Notes under the pieces: generated by a model | What the model saw: only the letters and a program-made list of their open reading frames with translations | What the model was told of the DNA's origin: nothing | The model's database searches: none | Assembly: GCA_051867655.1 (NCBI GenBank) | Contig: JBJDYV010000098.1 | Span: 186,001 to 250,000 of the forward strand | Length of the DNA: 64,000 nucleotides | Reading direction: 5' to 3' | DNA from: JAJPXI01 sp051867655 | GTDB taxonomy: Bacteria > Bacillota > Clostridia > Oscillospirales > Oscillospiraceae | Translations under genes and position numbers: made by a program | In this document: positions 32,511 through 40,874 of the stretch, piece after piece | Position numbering within the stretch: the stretch's first letter is position 1 | Layout of the letters: the number at the start of each line of letters is the position of its first letter

Positions 32511-33143
32511 TCACGACCCCAGCAAAAAACCGGCCAGGGATTCCAGCAAAACAGGAACTACACAATACTCCAACAAACCACACACACAAAGGGCCGCGGC
32601 ACATGCGCCGCAGCGCAGCAGAGCCATCCGGTCAAACAAGGGCAGCCGCCTGCTCTCCCCCGTCAGCCGACTGGTGATCGCTCCGGCAGACAAAAAGCTC
32701 TGTATCCCCAGGACAAAAAGAACCGGGATACAGATCAATCCCGTGATTCCAAATACCACAAAAGCCAGTCCCAGTCCGACTGAACCCAATACATGATAAA
32801 AGGAAGAGATGGAAAAGGACAGCAAAAATCCACGCACAAGGAACAGGATCGGAACGCCAAGCAGCCCCAGGGGCGTCAAGCCCAGGGCGAGGGCGAAAAG
32901 GGGCCAGCGAATGGTTTCCCAGAGCAGGGAAAGAACCTCCGGCCTGGCGGCACCGCCGGAATACACCGCGGACAGATAGCCCTCCAAGTAGTCCCCCAGG
33001 GCGTCACTGCCGCTTCCGCCCACCTGATTCGCCAACAGGCACCCAGCCAGGCCGCCCAGTAAAAAGGCAGCTGACAGGATCAGCAGCACTGCGGCAGACC
33101 CGGAGGACGGCAAGTCCAATATTTTCACCACACGTTTTCCCAT
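32511..33143 (-). CDS. SpoIIM-like membrane protein
   Basis: 210-aa integral membrane protein with about six hydrophobic segments (for example AAVLLILSAAFLLGGLAGCL, WPLFALALGLTPLGLLGVPI, LGLAFVVFGITGLICIPVLF). Layout and the position just upstream of xerD fit stage II sporulation protein M, part of the SpoIID-M-P peptidoglycan machinery that drives engulfment. Sequence is divergent from Bacillus SpoIIM, so the assignment leans on topology and gene order. ATG 33143 has GAGGTG 8 nt upstream and is preferred to GTG 33152. Confidence 0.7.
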   Translation of the reverse strand: MGKRVVKILDLPSSGSAAVLLILSAAFLLGGLAGCLLANQVGGSGSDALGDYLEGYLSAVYSGGAARPEVLSLLWETIRWPLFALALGLTPLGLLGVPILFLVRGFLLSFSISSFYHVLGSVGLGLAFVVFGITGLICIPVLFVLGIQSFLSAGAITSRLTGESRRLPLFDRMALLRCGACAAALCVCGLLEYCVVPVLLESLAGFLLGS

Positions 33144-33194
33144 GGCGGTCACCTCGCAACAGCCTATGAGAAAACAGGAAAAGTTAGAAGCGCG

Positions 33195-33995
33195 CTATTT
33201 GCCGAGTTCCCGGGAACGGCGGGTGCACCGGGTCATGGCATCGGCCAGAAGGCCATCGAAATCCCGTTCGTCAAAAGCGGTCAGAGCGGCCAGCGTGGTA
33301 CCGCCCGGGGAACAGACCTGACGGGTCAACTCTTCGGCGGTTTTTCCGGAGCGCAGCAGCATTTCCGCTGAGCCTTTCATGGCGGAGGCAGCCAGCTCCA
33401 GGGCCACCTGAGGGTCCATTCCATGCTCCGACGCCCAGCGCACCATCCCATCGGCCATGCGAAAGAAGAAGGCGGGAGACGAACCGCTGACGGGGATCAC
33501 ATCATCCATCTGGGATTCCGGAATTACAGCCACCGAGCCGGAGGCGTCAAAGATGTCACACACAGTTTGGAACAGGTCATCCGGCACATCCGGCGCCTGC
33601 GCCACAGCAGTCGAGCCAAGCCCCAACTGCAGCGGGGTATTCGGCATAACCCGCACCACACGAGCACCCGGCAGCCGGGTGCGAATCCAGTCCGTGGAGA
33701 TACCGGCGGCAATGGAGACAATACATTTCCCGACACAGCAGTCACAAATGCCAGCCAGAACCTCTTCAAATTTTTGTGGCTTTACAGCTAAAATGATGAG
33801 GTCGGAAACCTGAGCCACAACCGCATTGTCAAAGGTCACCTGCACGCCCAGGGATCTGGGATGTTCCAGCTTCTCTGCATGGGGATTGGAAATGATAATC
33901 TGTTCCGGTGAGAACAAGCCCTTGGACACCACGCCGTCCAGAATGGCAGTGGCCATATTGCCAGCACCGATAAAACCCAAATGCAGTCCGTTCAA
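33195..33995 (-). CDS. proC: Pyrroline-5-carboxylate reductase
   Basis: 266-aa ProC, last step of proline synthesis (NADPH-dependent). LGFIGAGNMATAILDG is the dinucleotide-binding start; LIILAVKPQKFEEVL, RVMPNTPLQLGLGSTA and the C-terminal GSSPAFFFRMADGMV and VCSPGGTTLAAL are typical. The frame is open to 34061, but the family start fits TTG 33995, with AAAAGGGGTG upstream and family length restored; earlier codons are AT-rich promoter sequence. Confidence 0.93.
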   Translation of the reverse strand: MNGLHLGFIGAGNMATAILDGVVSKGLFSPEQIIISNPHAEKLEHPRSLGVQVTFDNAVVAQVSDLIILAVKPQKFEEVLAGICDCCVGKCIVSIAAGISTDWIRTRLPGARVVRVMPNTPLQLGLGSTAVAQAPDVPDDLFQTVCDIFDASGSVAVIPESQMDDVIPVSGSSPAFFFRMADGMVRWASEHGMDPQVALELAASAMKGSAEMLLRSGKTAEELTRQVCSPGGTTLAALTAFDERDFDGLLADAMTRCTRRSRELGK

Positions 33996-34032
33996 GCCTT
34001 GAAACACCCCTTTTAAAAAAGTGAGTGAGTAT

Positions 34033-34061
34033 ACTATAGTCCTTTCGGAAAAATATAGCAA
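34033..34061 (-). promoter_or_regulatory. Promoter of proC
   Basis: Minus strand TTGCTA (34056-34061) and TATAGT (34033-34038), 17 bp apart, about 20 nt upstream of the proC SD. Further upstream, 34109-34140 holds three copies of TATGT(C/A)AAC (plus strand), two in tandem. Confidence 0.65.
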
Positions 34062-34140
34062 GAGAAAACAACGATTTTTTCGAAAATTTTTTCATTATGT
34101 ATAATACTTATGTCAACTATATTATGTAAACTATGTAAAC

Positions 34141-34179
34141 AAAATCAAGGCGTCCCAACATCGGGACGCCTTGATTTTT
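34141..34179. terminator. Terminator between scfB and proC
   Basis: Perfect 16-bp stem (34141-34156 with 34163-34178), 6-nt loop, A-run on one side and T-run on the other; lies about 90 nt beyond the scfB stop. The 88 bases from 34180 to 34267 show no gene. Confidence 0.92.
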
Positions 34180-34267
34180 GGTATATCTTGTGTTTCCGCT
34201 CCGTCAAAATGCCAACATCTTGTTTTTCTTCTGATTACAAGGCGTATACCCTTGCCGTCAGGCGTTT

Positions 34268-35632
34268 TTATTCGCCCAGCCCGGCGTCGATCGCTTTCAG
34301 GGCGATGGCACATTCCAGCCGCTTACGCTGCATGGCGCAGCCCACCTCGTTCGGCTTTTTTATGTCGCCGTTGACAAGCAGATTGGATGCGCTGCAGCCT
34401 CCGCTGCAGTAAAAGCGGGCCCAGCACTCCCTGCACTCCTCTCTGGTGTACACATTCAGTCCGGCGAACCTGCGGGCCAGGGTCATGTCAAAGGATCTGT
34501 CATGGACGCTGCCCATCTTATAGTCCGGGTTGCCCACAAACTGGTGGCAGGGATAGATATCCCCCTCCGGTGTCACAGCCACATATTCACATCCGGCCCC
34601 GCAGCCCCGCAGGCGCTTGATCACACAGGGACCCTGCGCCAGATCCACATTGAAATGGAAGAAGTTCACTTCTCCTCTTCTGTCCTTCAGAGCCTCGGCC
34701 AGCTTTTCGTACTCTTCCAGGACCACGGGCAGGTCTTCCTCGCTGATAGCCCATTCGCAGCCGGGTTCACCGACTGCCGGTTCCACCGAAACATTGCGGA
34801 ACCCCTGGTCGGCAATGTGCAGCACATCGGAAGCAAAGTCCAGATTCTTGCGGGTAAAGGTTCCGCGCAGATAGAAGTCCTTATCTCCTCTGCCCTCCAC
34901 GAGCTTTTTAAACTTGGGCATGATGATGTCGTAGCTGCCCTTACCGTTGACCGTCACACGCATATTGTCGTTGACCGACCGGCGGCCATCCAGGGAAAGT
35001 ACAGCGTTGGACATTTCACGGTTGATGTACTCAATGTTCTCCTCATTGAGCAGCATTCCGTTGGTCGTGATCGTAAAGCGGAAACACTTGCCGGCTTCTT
35101 TCTCAATAGAACGGGCGTATTCCACCGTCGCCTTCACGGTGTCCATGGCCATCAGCGGTTCCCCGCCGAAAAAGTCCACTTCGATGTTGCGCCGTGTACC
35201 GGAACGAGCAATCACAAAGTCGATGGCGGCCTTGGCGGTCTCCACATCCATCGTCATACGGCGACCGGTTCCGAAATCGCCGGTGGACGCAAAACAGTAC
35301 TTGCACCGCAGGTTGCAGTCGTGGGACACATGCAGGCAGAGCGCTTTGACGGGGGCGTCCTTCTGCATGGCAGCCGCCGCCTCGGGGTCGATATAGTCAT
35401 CCTCCGTAAAGAGCAGACCTTCCTGTTGCAGCTCCAACAGCTCCGCCCACGCTTCCTCCACCACAGCCCGGTCATAGGGCAGTTTTGCCGCCACGTCATC
35501 CGGGCAGGATGCTCCCAAGGGGCCCTCCAACAGGGAGAGCAGATCATATGCGGGCTTGTCCAGAACATGGACGGCGCCGCTGTTTACATCCACCGCCACC
35601 CGGACGCCCAAAGACGTAAAGGTATGTACCAT
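34268..35632 (-). CDS. scfB: SCIFF peptide radical-SAM maturase
   Basis: 454-aa radical-SAM/SPASM enzyme that installs thioether bridges in the six-cysteine SCIFF peptide encoded just upstream. The N-terminus (residues 1-90) is the peptide-recognition region; the SAM cluster motif is CNLRCKYCFA; FFGGEPLMAM follows; the SPASM domain holds two auxiliary clusters with CGAGCEYVAVTPEGDIYPCHQF and the CxxCxxxxxC series CRECWARFYCSGGC plus a late Cys (EVGCAMQRKRLECA). ATG 35632 has AGGAGGAG upstream; the longer frame to 35677 runs into the terminator. Confidence 0.96.
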   Translation of the reverse strand: MVHTFTSLGVRVAVDVNSGAVHVLDKPAYDLLSLLEGPLGASCPDDVAAKLPYDRAVVEEAWAELLELQQEGLLFTEDDYIDPEAAAAMQKDAPVKALCLHVSHDCNLRCKYCFASTGDFGTGRRMTMDVETAKAAIDFVIARSGTRRNIEVDFFGGEPLMAMDTVKATVEYARSIEKEAGKCFRFTITTNGMLLNEENIEYINREMSNAVLSLDGRRSVNDNMRVTVNGKGSYDIIMPKFKKLVEGRGDKDFYLRGTFTRKNLDFASDVLHIADQGFRNVSVEPAVGEPGCEWAISEEDLPVVLEEYEKLAEALKDRRGEVNFFHFNVDLAQGPCVIKRLRGCGAGCEYVAVTPEGDIYPCHQFVGNPDYKMGSVHDRSFDMTLARRFAGLNVYTREECRECWARFYCSGGCSASNLLVNGDIKKPNEVGCAMQRKRLECAIALKAIDAGLGE

Positions 35633-35654
35633 ATGGAAAACTCCTCCTGACACA

Positions 35655-35680
35655 GAAAAAGGGTGGGAGTTCCCCACCCT
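35655..35680 (-). terminator. Attenuator between scfA and scfB
   Basis: AGGGTGGG/CCCACCCT stem (35673-35680 with 35660-35667 on the plus strand), 5-nt loop, followed on the minus strand by TTTTTC. It lies in the 63-nt gap between peptide and maturase genes, so most transcripts may end after the peptide. Confidence 0.8.
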
Positions 35681-35695
35681 CTCTCATGAAGATTT

Positions 35696-35839
35696 TTACT
35701 TATTGTTCTCGCACTTCTGGTTTGCCACAGTGCAAGAAGTTTTGCAAGCAGACTGGCAGGAAGTCTGGCATTCGCCGCAGCCGCCGTGCGCAGCGCTCTT
35801 CTTCAGAGTGGCGCCGTTGAGCGTCTTGGTATGCTTCAT
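35696..35839 (-). CDS. scfA: Six-cysteine peptide SCIFF (RiPP precursor)
   Basis: 47-aa ribosomal peptide precursor. It starts MKHTKTLNGATLKKSAAHGG and then has six cysteines at residues 21, 24, 28, 32, 36 and 43, ending in KCENNK: the six-cysteines-in-forty-five family (TIGR03973) conserved through Clostridia. The downstream maturase is expected to link cysteines to nearby residues (often Thr) by thioether bonds. Its SD is GGAGGGG and a strong extended -10 promoter precedes it, fitting high expression. Biological role of the mature peptide is unknown. Confidence 0.95.
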   Translation of the reverse strand: MKHTKTLNGATLKKSAAHGGCGECQTSCQSACKTSCTVANQKCENNK

Positions 35840-35871
35840 GGAATTCCCCTCCTAAGCGATTATTTGATGGT

Positions 35872-35900
35872 ATTATACCATTCTCTTTCCTCTTTTGCAA
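35872..35900 (-). promoter_or_regulatory. Strong promoter of scfA
   Basis: Minus strand TTGCAA (35895-35900), 17 bp, TATAAT (35872-35877) preceded by TGG, an extended -10. It lies between the TIGR04086-type gene stop and the SCIFF SD. Confidence 0.8.
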
Positions 35901-36314
35901 TTACTTTCGTCTTTTTTTCTTGGGCTTTCCGCCCCAAAGCCCTGCCAGTGCGCCGCCAAACAGACAGCCGCAGAGCAGGCCCACTCCCCGATTCTCGACG
36001 GACATGCCGGGATAGAACAGCAGTCCAACGGTCAGCAGCAGAAGAAACAGGACTGCGCCCACGCCCAATCCCACGACCAGTGTTCTGGAACGGCAGCGCA
36101 GAACAGCGAACATTCCTCCGCTCAGGCTGCCCAACACGCATCCTGCGAGCGTGTACTGTACCATAAAGCGGTCGCCGACCCAGCCGCTGGAGATCCCGAT
36201 GGAGCAAAGGAACAAAAACACCAGGCACACCGCCAGCGCTAACACGCCGCCCAGTAAAATACTGCTCATAAAGCGGATCAGCTTCGCGCTCTGTTCTTCC
36301 TCGGTTTTTCGCAT
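35901..36314 (-). CDS. TIGR04086 family membrane protein
   Basis: 137-aa protein with four hydrophobic segments (SILLGGVLALAVCLVFLFLC, the FMVQYTLAGCVLGSLSGGMFA region, VVGLGVGAVLFLLLLTVGLLF, GLLCGCLFGGALAGL) and basic ends. It matches the TIGR04086 family of unknown function that is often found directly upstream of the SCIFF gene, as here. A link to export or handling of the peptide is possible but unproven. Its SD GGGAGGG is paired in a hairpin (36320-36362). Confidence 0.85.
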   Translation of the reverse strand: MRKTEEEQSAKLIRFMSSILLGGVLALAVCLVFLFLCSIGISSGWVGDRFMVQYTLAGCVLGSLSGGMFAVLRCRSRTLVVGLGVGAVLFLLLLTVGLLFYPGMSVENRGVGLLCGCLFGGALAGLWGGKPKKKRRK

Positions 36315-36319
36315 AAAAC

Positions 36320-36362
36320 ACCCTCCCAGCTTGGCTTTTTGTACAGCCTATGCGGGGAGGGT
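36320..36362 (-). promoter_or_regulatory. Hairpin covering the SD of the TIGR04086-type gene
   Basis: On the minus strand ACCCTCCC (36355-36362) can pair with GGGAGGGT (36320-36327), the only SD for the ATG at 36314, with a nested GGCT/AGCC helix in the loop. An 8-bp perfect anti-SD helix suggests translational control. Confidence 0.5.
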
Positions 36363-36390
36363 TGATTTCATGTCCCAATCGGAAAATATC

Positions 36391-36699
36391 TTACTTTTTC
36401 TCTTTCTTTTCCTGCTTGGCGGGAGCGTTTTCAGTGGTCTGAGCGCCCACAGTGGAAACAGCCCACTTGGTAAACTCAATGCGCACACGGTCAGCGCCGG
36501 TCTCGATCACGATGGTATCCTCTTTCACGGCACATACGGTGCCGATCACGCCGCCGATGGTCGTGATCATATCGCCCACCTTCAGATTGGCCCGCATTTC
36601 CGCTGCCTGCTTTTTCTTTTTGTTCTCCGGGCGAATCATGAAGAAATAAAATACAGCGATAATCAGAACAAGAATAATAATTGATGACATACCTTCCAT
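36391..36699 (-). CDS. yajC: Preprotein translocase accessory protein YajC
   Basis: 102-aa YajC, a single-pass membrane protein that associates with SecDF. The helix IIILVLIIAVFYFFMIRP is followed by KKKKQAAEMRANLKVGDMITTIGGVIGTV, the family signature, and a charged Lys-rich tail. The SD GGAGGG lies upstream of the ATG. Its place after tgt (queA-tgt-yajC) is widely conserved in bacteria. Confidence 0.95.
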   Translation of the reverse strand: MEGMSSIIILVLIIAVFYFFMIRPENKKKKQAAEMRANLKVGDMITTIGGVIGTVCAVKEDTIVIETGADRVRIEFTKWAVSTVGAQTTENAPAKQEKKEKK

Positions 36700-36797
36700 T
36701 GGCTTTGGCCCTCCACTTTTTGATTTAAAATTATTATATCTTGTATCAAGAAAAAAAACAAGCCCTTTTGCGCTATTAAATACACTCTGCAGCGATT

Positions 36798-37928
36798 TTA
36801 AATACGTCTTTCCAGTTTTTTGGAGTACTCCGCCCGGAAATCCGCAAAAGCCCCCTGCTCCAATGCCAGCCGGATACGGGCGGTCAACTCGTTATAAAAG
36901 TGCAGATTGTGCAGAACTGCCAGGCGCATAGCCAGCATCTCCCCTGCCGCAAACAGGTGGCGCAGATACGCACGGGAAAAGGAGCGGCAGACGGGACAGG
37001 TACAGGTGGGATCGATGGGACGTTCATCGGTCTTGTACTTCTCGTTCTTGATGTTCAGAGCGCCCTCCCAGGTGTACAGCTTGCCATGGCGGGCGTTGCG
37101 GGCAGGCATGACGCAATCGAAGAAGTCTACACCGCGAGCGACGCCCTCAATGATGTTGGACGGTGTCCCCACACCCATCAGGTAGCGCGGCTTTTCTTGG
37201 GGCATGTAAGGCTCCACCGCGTCGATGATGTCGTACATGGTCTGGGTGGACTCTCCCACCGCCAGGCCGCCGATGGCGTAGCCCTCACAATCCAGCGGAA
37301 CGATCTGCCGCATATGCCATATACGCAGCTCCGGGTAAATGCCGCCCTGATTGATCCCAAATAGCATCTGCTGCGGGTTGACGGTATCGGGCAGGGAATT
37401 CAGCCGGTCATGCTCCTCTTTACAGCGGATGAGCCAGCGCAGAGTCCGCTCACAGGACGCTTTAACATATTCTGGCGTAGACGGGTTTTCCACGCACTCG
37501 TCAAAGGCCATGGCCACGTCACTGCCCAGATTGGACTGGATGCGCATGGATTCCTCCGGCCCCATGAAAATCCGCCTGCCGTCGATGTGGGAAGCAAAGG
37601 TGACCCCTTCCTCGGTGATCTTGCGCAGACCGGACAGGGAAAAGACCTGAAACCCACCGGAGTCGGTCAGGATGGGGCCGTTCCAGTCCATAAATTTGTG
37701 CAGGCCGCCCATCTGGCGCACCACATCATCGCCAGGCCGCAGATGCAGGTGGTAGGTATTGGACAGTTCCACCTGGCAGCCGACTTCTTTCAGGTCGTGG
37801 GCGGATACCGCTCCCTTGATGGCGCCCTGGGTGCCGACGTTCATGAACACCGGGGTCTGCACCGCGCCGTGGGCACAGGTGAACTCTCCGCGCCGGGCGC
37901 GGCCTTCCGTTTTGATCAGTCGAAACAT
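36798..37928 (-). CDS. tgt: tRNA-guanine transglycosylase
   Basis: 376-aa Tgt, which swaps G34 for preQ1 in tRNAs for Asp, Asn, His and Tyr. Nucleophile and base-binding segments LTDSGGFQVFSL, ADVAMAFDECVENPS and GGLAVGE are clear; the C-terminal zinc site is CTCPVCRSFSRAYLRHL with a later His (LHNLHFY). Normal length. It lies 11 nt after queA, the next enzyme of queuosine synthesis. Confidence 0.98.
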   Translation of the reverse strand: MFRLIKTEGRARRGEFTCAHGAVQTPVFMNVGTQGAIKGAVSAHDLKEVGCQVELSNTYHLHLRPGDDVVRQMGGLHKFMDWNGPILTDSGGFQVFSLSGLRKITEEGVTFASHIDGRRIFMGPEESMRIQSNLGSDVAMAFDECVENPSTPEYVKASCERTLRWLIRCKEEHDRLNSLPDTVNPQQMLFGINQGGIYPELRIWHMRQIVPLDCEGYAIGGLAVGESTQTMYDIIDAVEPYMPQEKPRYLMGVGTPSNIIEGVARGVDFFDCVMPARNARHGKLYTWEGALNIKNEKYKTDERPIDPTCTCPVCRSFSRAYLRHLFAAGEMLAMRLAVLHNLHFYNELTARIRLALEQGAFADFRAEYSKKLERRI

Positions 37929-37939
37929 AGCCGCCTCCC

Positions 37940-38965
37940 TTAATAGATAAACATGGCATCGCCGAAGGAAAAGAATCGGTACCGCTCCCGAACCGCCTCC
38001 TCATAGGCGGCCAGCACGTGCTCCCGCCCGGCCAGGGCGGACACCAGCATGATAAGGGTGGACTCCGGCAGATGGAAATTGGTGACCAGGCAATCCAGCA
38101 CTTTGAACTTGTAGCCCGGATAGATAAAGATGTTGGTCCAGCCGGAGCACTCTTTCAGGGTGCCGTCCTCCGCTGCCCAGGACTCAAGGGTGCGGCAGGA
38201 GGTCGTGCCCACGCAGATAACGCGCCCCCCATCCCGCTTGGTCTGATTGATGGTTTCCGCCGTCTGCGCAGAGATCATACAAAACTCGCTGTGCATCTCA
38301 TGATCTGTAATGTCTTCCGCCTTTACAGGCCGGAACGTGCCGAGACCCACATGCAAAGTCACATAGCACACTTTCACTCCCATGGACGCGATCTGCTCCA
38401 GCAACTCTTTTGTAAAGTGCAGACCAGCAGTGGGGGCGGCGGCAGAGCCCACTTCTCTGGAATAGACAGTTTGATAACGCTCGGCGTCCTGCAGCTCCTC
38501 CTTGATGTAGGGAGGCAGCGGCATCTTGCCCAGCCGTTCCAGCAGCTCCAGGAAGATCCCCTCGTACTCGAAGCGGATCAGGCGGTTGCCGCCCTCTTTC
38601 ACTTCCAGAACTTCCGCTTTCAGCGCGCCGTCGCCAAAGGACAGGCGCACGCCCGGCTTCACTTTGCGTCCGGGGCGCACCAGGCACTCCCAAACCTTTT
38701 CGCCCCAGTCGATCAGCAGGACGATCTCCACCGCGCCGCCGCCGGGCTCCCGATGTCCGATCAGCCGGGCAGGAAGCACCCGGGAGTCGTTGAGCACCAG
38801 GCAGTCGCCAGGGTGCAGCAGCTTGGGAAGATCGTAAAAATGCAGGTGTTTCGTCTCCCCCGTGCGCTTGTCCAGGGTCAGCAGCCGGGAGGCATCCCGC
38901 CGCTCAAGCGGAGTCTGGGCGATCAGCTCCGGAGGCAGGTCAAAATTAAAATCTGATGTTTTCAT
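37940..38965 (-). CDS. queA: S-adenosylmethionine:tRNA ribosyltransferase-isomerase
   Basis: 341-aa QueA, which adds the ribosyl group of SAM to preQ1 in tRNA to give epoxyqueuosine. The start FNFDLPPELIAQTPLERRDASRLL, LVLNDSRVLPARL, AAPTAGLHFTKELL, HVGLGTFRPV and the C-terminal LVTNFHLPESTLIML are diagnostic. Normal length. Follows the spoIID-like gene by 6 nt and precedes tgt; queA-tgt-yajC form one transcript. Confidence 0.98.
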   Translation of the reverse strand: MKTSDFNFDLPPELIAQTPLERRDASRLLTLDKRTGETKHLHFYDLPKLLHPGDCLVLNDSRVLPARLIGHREPGGGAVEIVLLIDWGEKVWECLVRPGRKVKPGVRLSFGDGALKAEVLEVKEGGNRLIRFEYEGIFLELLERLGKMPLPPYIKEELQDAERYQTVYSREVGSAAAPTAGLHFTKELLEQIASMGVKVCYVTLHVGLGTFRPVKAEDITDHEMHSEFCMISAQTAETINQTKRDGGRVICVGTTSCRTLESWAAEDGTLKECSGWTNIFIYPGYKFKVLDCLVTNFHLPESTLIMLVSALAGREHVLAAYEEAVRERYRFFSFGDAMFIY

Positions 38966-38971
38966 ATCGTT

Positions 38972-40645
38972 TTATCTTATCTCGATTCCTGTAAAGTAAA
39001 AATGAAGGATCTCTTCATAAGTATACCCTTCCATGGCCATGGCATAAGCGCCCCACTGGCTCATGCCCACATTATGGCCTTTTCCGGTCCCGCTGAAGAC
39101 AAATGTACCGCTGGCACCGGAACTGGAGGCAGCGGGAGTAACAGCCTGGATCCCGTCACCGGTCACGGCATAGACCGGGCCGTTATTAATCTGCGAGAGA
39201 GTACCGTTCCCATCTACAGCCCAAACGCCGGAAATACTGTCCAGTGTGCCGCGCCCGGCAACAGAATATCCACCGCTTTCACTGCCGCCGGAGATGGTAT
39301 AACGCAGCGAATTGACACCGAATACAGTGCGCACAGAACCCTTGGAAACTGTAAAGCTCTTTCCGTTGACATCGGTCACGGTGACGCTGTACACATTTCC
39401 CGTGGGAGTCGTCTTGGTCACCCGAATGTCTACCACCTCTCCGCACGAAGTATAGCGGCCATTGTTGATCATCAGGTCCTGAAGCTCTTTTCCAGTGTAA
39501 GTCTTCGTCCAGGAGTAGCCCGGAATCTTGTCTTCCACCAGCGACTCATAGGGGTCGGACACACCCTGCAGGTAGGGCAAATCATCATTCCAGACATTTC
39601 CGCTGTTTTCCGTCGCTCCGCCGTCACAGGAGTGGTAAAAGGCCTGACAGATCTTCCCGTCGTACCAGGCGTACTGCCCATACGTCTCGTCCACAGCCCG
39701 GTCGGTGTTGGCGTTGGCACTGCCGGTTCCATAATACACTTGGCAATGAGTGGTATTGCAGATATCGAAATGCGAACCGGAATGGCGGTTCAGATTGGTC
39801 ATCGTGTAGCTGCGGGCACAGACTGCCTGGGCCTTCAGCGCCTCCAGAGGCCAGGAGTTGCTCATCTCGTAGGGCAGGATACCTCGGATATAATCCTCCA
39901 GCGGCACCAGATTGACCACTGTCAGGTTGCCGCCGTCGATACGCTCATAGCGGAAGCCGCCGTGCCATTTGTTTCCCTTGAACCAGGTGATCGGTTTCTC
40001 ACTGCCGTTCGTCTGATCAGGCTGAACCCCTAAGCCGGTCCCGCTTCCCAGGTCATCATACTGGAACAGGATCGTGTTGGTGCCGGTGGCCACAACACTG
40101 ACGCCATAGGAGGAGGTACCGACGATCTCAGCCGCAATACCGGCTGCGGCAGCTTCCGCCGCGGATTTGGTCAGGTAACTGCCCACGCGGACGTAAAAGA
40201 TACCTCCGATGTACGCCACAAAGCCCCCGTTATAAGCGCTCGCCGCATCGAAGGCATTCGCATAAGTGGCATAACCACCGGGCAGTTGGAGGTGATAGCA
40301 TCCCACCGCCACGCTGGCGGTATCAGCCAGACTCTCGCTATAGTTACAATACGCGGTCTCGGGATTGGCGGTATAGCCGACATTGGTGGTTTTGACCACC
40401 GAAATAGCCGTCTCCGCAGTGGACGCCAGCTCTATAAATTGGTTGGCATTGTCATAGTATCCGAAACGGTAGCCGGACCCGGTCGAATTGAGCAGATTGC
40501 TTCCTTCCATAGCTGAGCTGCCATAACAGAGCCCCACCCGAATCACCGTCTCACTCTCTTCCGCAGGCACAGCGGTAACCGGCAATACGGGCAGAAGGAC
40601 CAGCGCCAGTACAAAGGCTGCAAATTGCACGAATTTTTTTCTCAT
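38972..40645 (-). CDS. SpoIID/LytB domain protein with SPOR-like region
   Basis: 557-aa exported protein. A signal peptide (FVQFAAFVLALVLLPVLPVTA) is followed by an N-terminal region with a SPOR-like segment (FVAYIGGIFYVRVGSYLTKS) and then the SpoIID domain: LEDYIRGILPYEMSNSWPLEALKAQAV, YHSCDGGATENSGNVW and the C-terminal GKGHNVGMSQWGAYAMA. SpoIID is a lytic transglycosylase acting on denuded glycan during engulfment; this larger SPOR-bearing form may act in sporulation or cell separation. ATG 40645 has GGAG 6 nt upstream; ATG 40657 is too near its SD. Confidence 0.88.
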   Translation of the reverse strand: MRKKFVQFAAFVLALVLLPVLPVTAVPAEESETVIRVGLCYGSSAMEGSNLLNSTGSGYRFGYYDNANQFIELASTAETAISVVKTTNVGYTANPETAYCNYSESLADTASVAVGCYHLQLPGGYATYANAFDAASAYNGGFVAYIGGIFYVRVGSYLTKSAAEAAAAGIAAEIVGTSSYGVSVVATGTNTILFQYDDLGSGTGLGVQPDQTNGSEKPITWFKGNKWHGGFRYERIDGGNLTVVNLVPLEDYIRGILPYEMSNSWPLEALKAQAVCARSYTMTNLNRHSGSHFDICNTTHCQVYYGTGSANANTDRAVDETYGQYAWYDGKICQAFYHSCDGGATENSGNVWNDDLPYLQGVSDPYESLVEDKIPGYSWTKTYTGKELQDLMINNGRYTSCGEVVDIRVTKTTPTGNVYSVTVTDVNGKSFTVSKGSVRTVFGVNSLRYTISGGSESGGYSVAGRGTLDSISGVWAVDGNGTLSQINNGPVYAVTGDGIQAVTPAASSSGASGTFVFSGTGKGHNVGMSQWGAYAMAMEGYTYEEILHFYFTGIEIR

Positions 40646-40874
40646 AGGAAGCTCCATTTCTCCAATACTTTAGTACAGTAAAGATTGACACTGGTGTGAA
40701 ATGATGATACCATAATAAAAATATTTTCCCTGCAAATAGAGCAGGGCATTTCTGTTCCATCCGACACGGTTATCTCATTATAGTCAAAAAACGACCTCTT
40801 TTCAACTGCTGTTTTTGGAAAGTAAAAACTGGAAATAACATAGTATACGGAAGAGGCATTTGGAGGTAAGGTAG

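Noticed and set aside
40646..40874. Lysine riboswitch or T-box upstream of asd-dapAB
   Set aside because: The gap is too short for a lysine riboswitch and has no T-box sequence; only a weak promoter and a 6-bp hairpin are visible.
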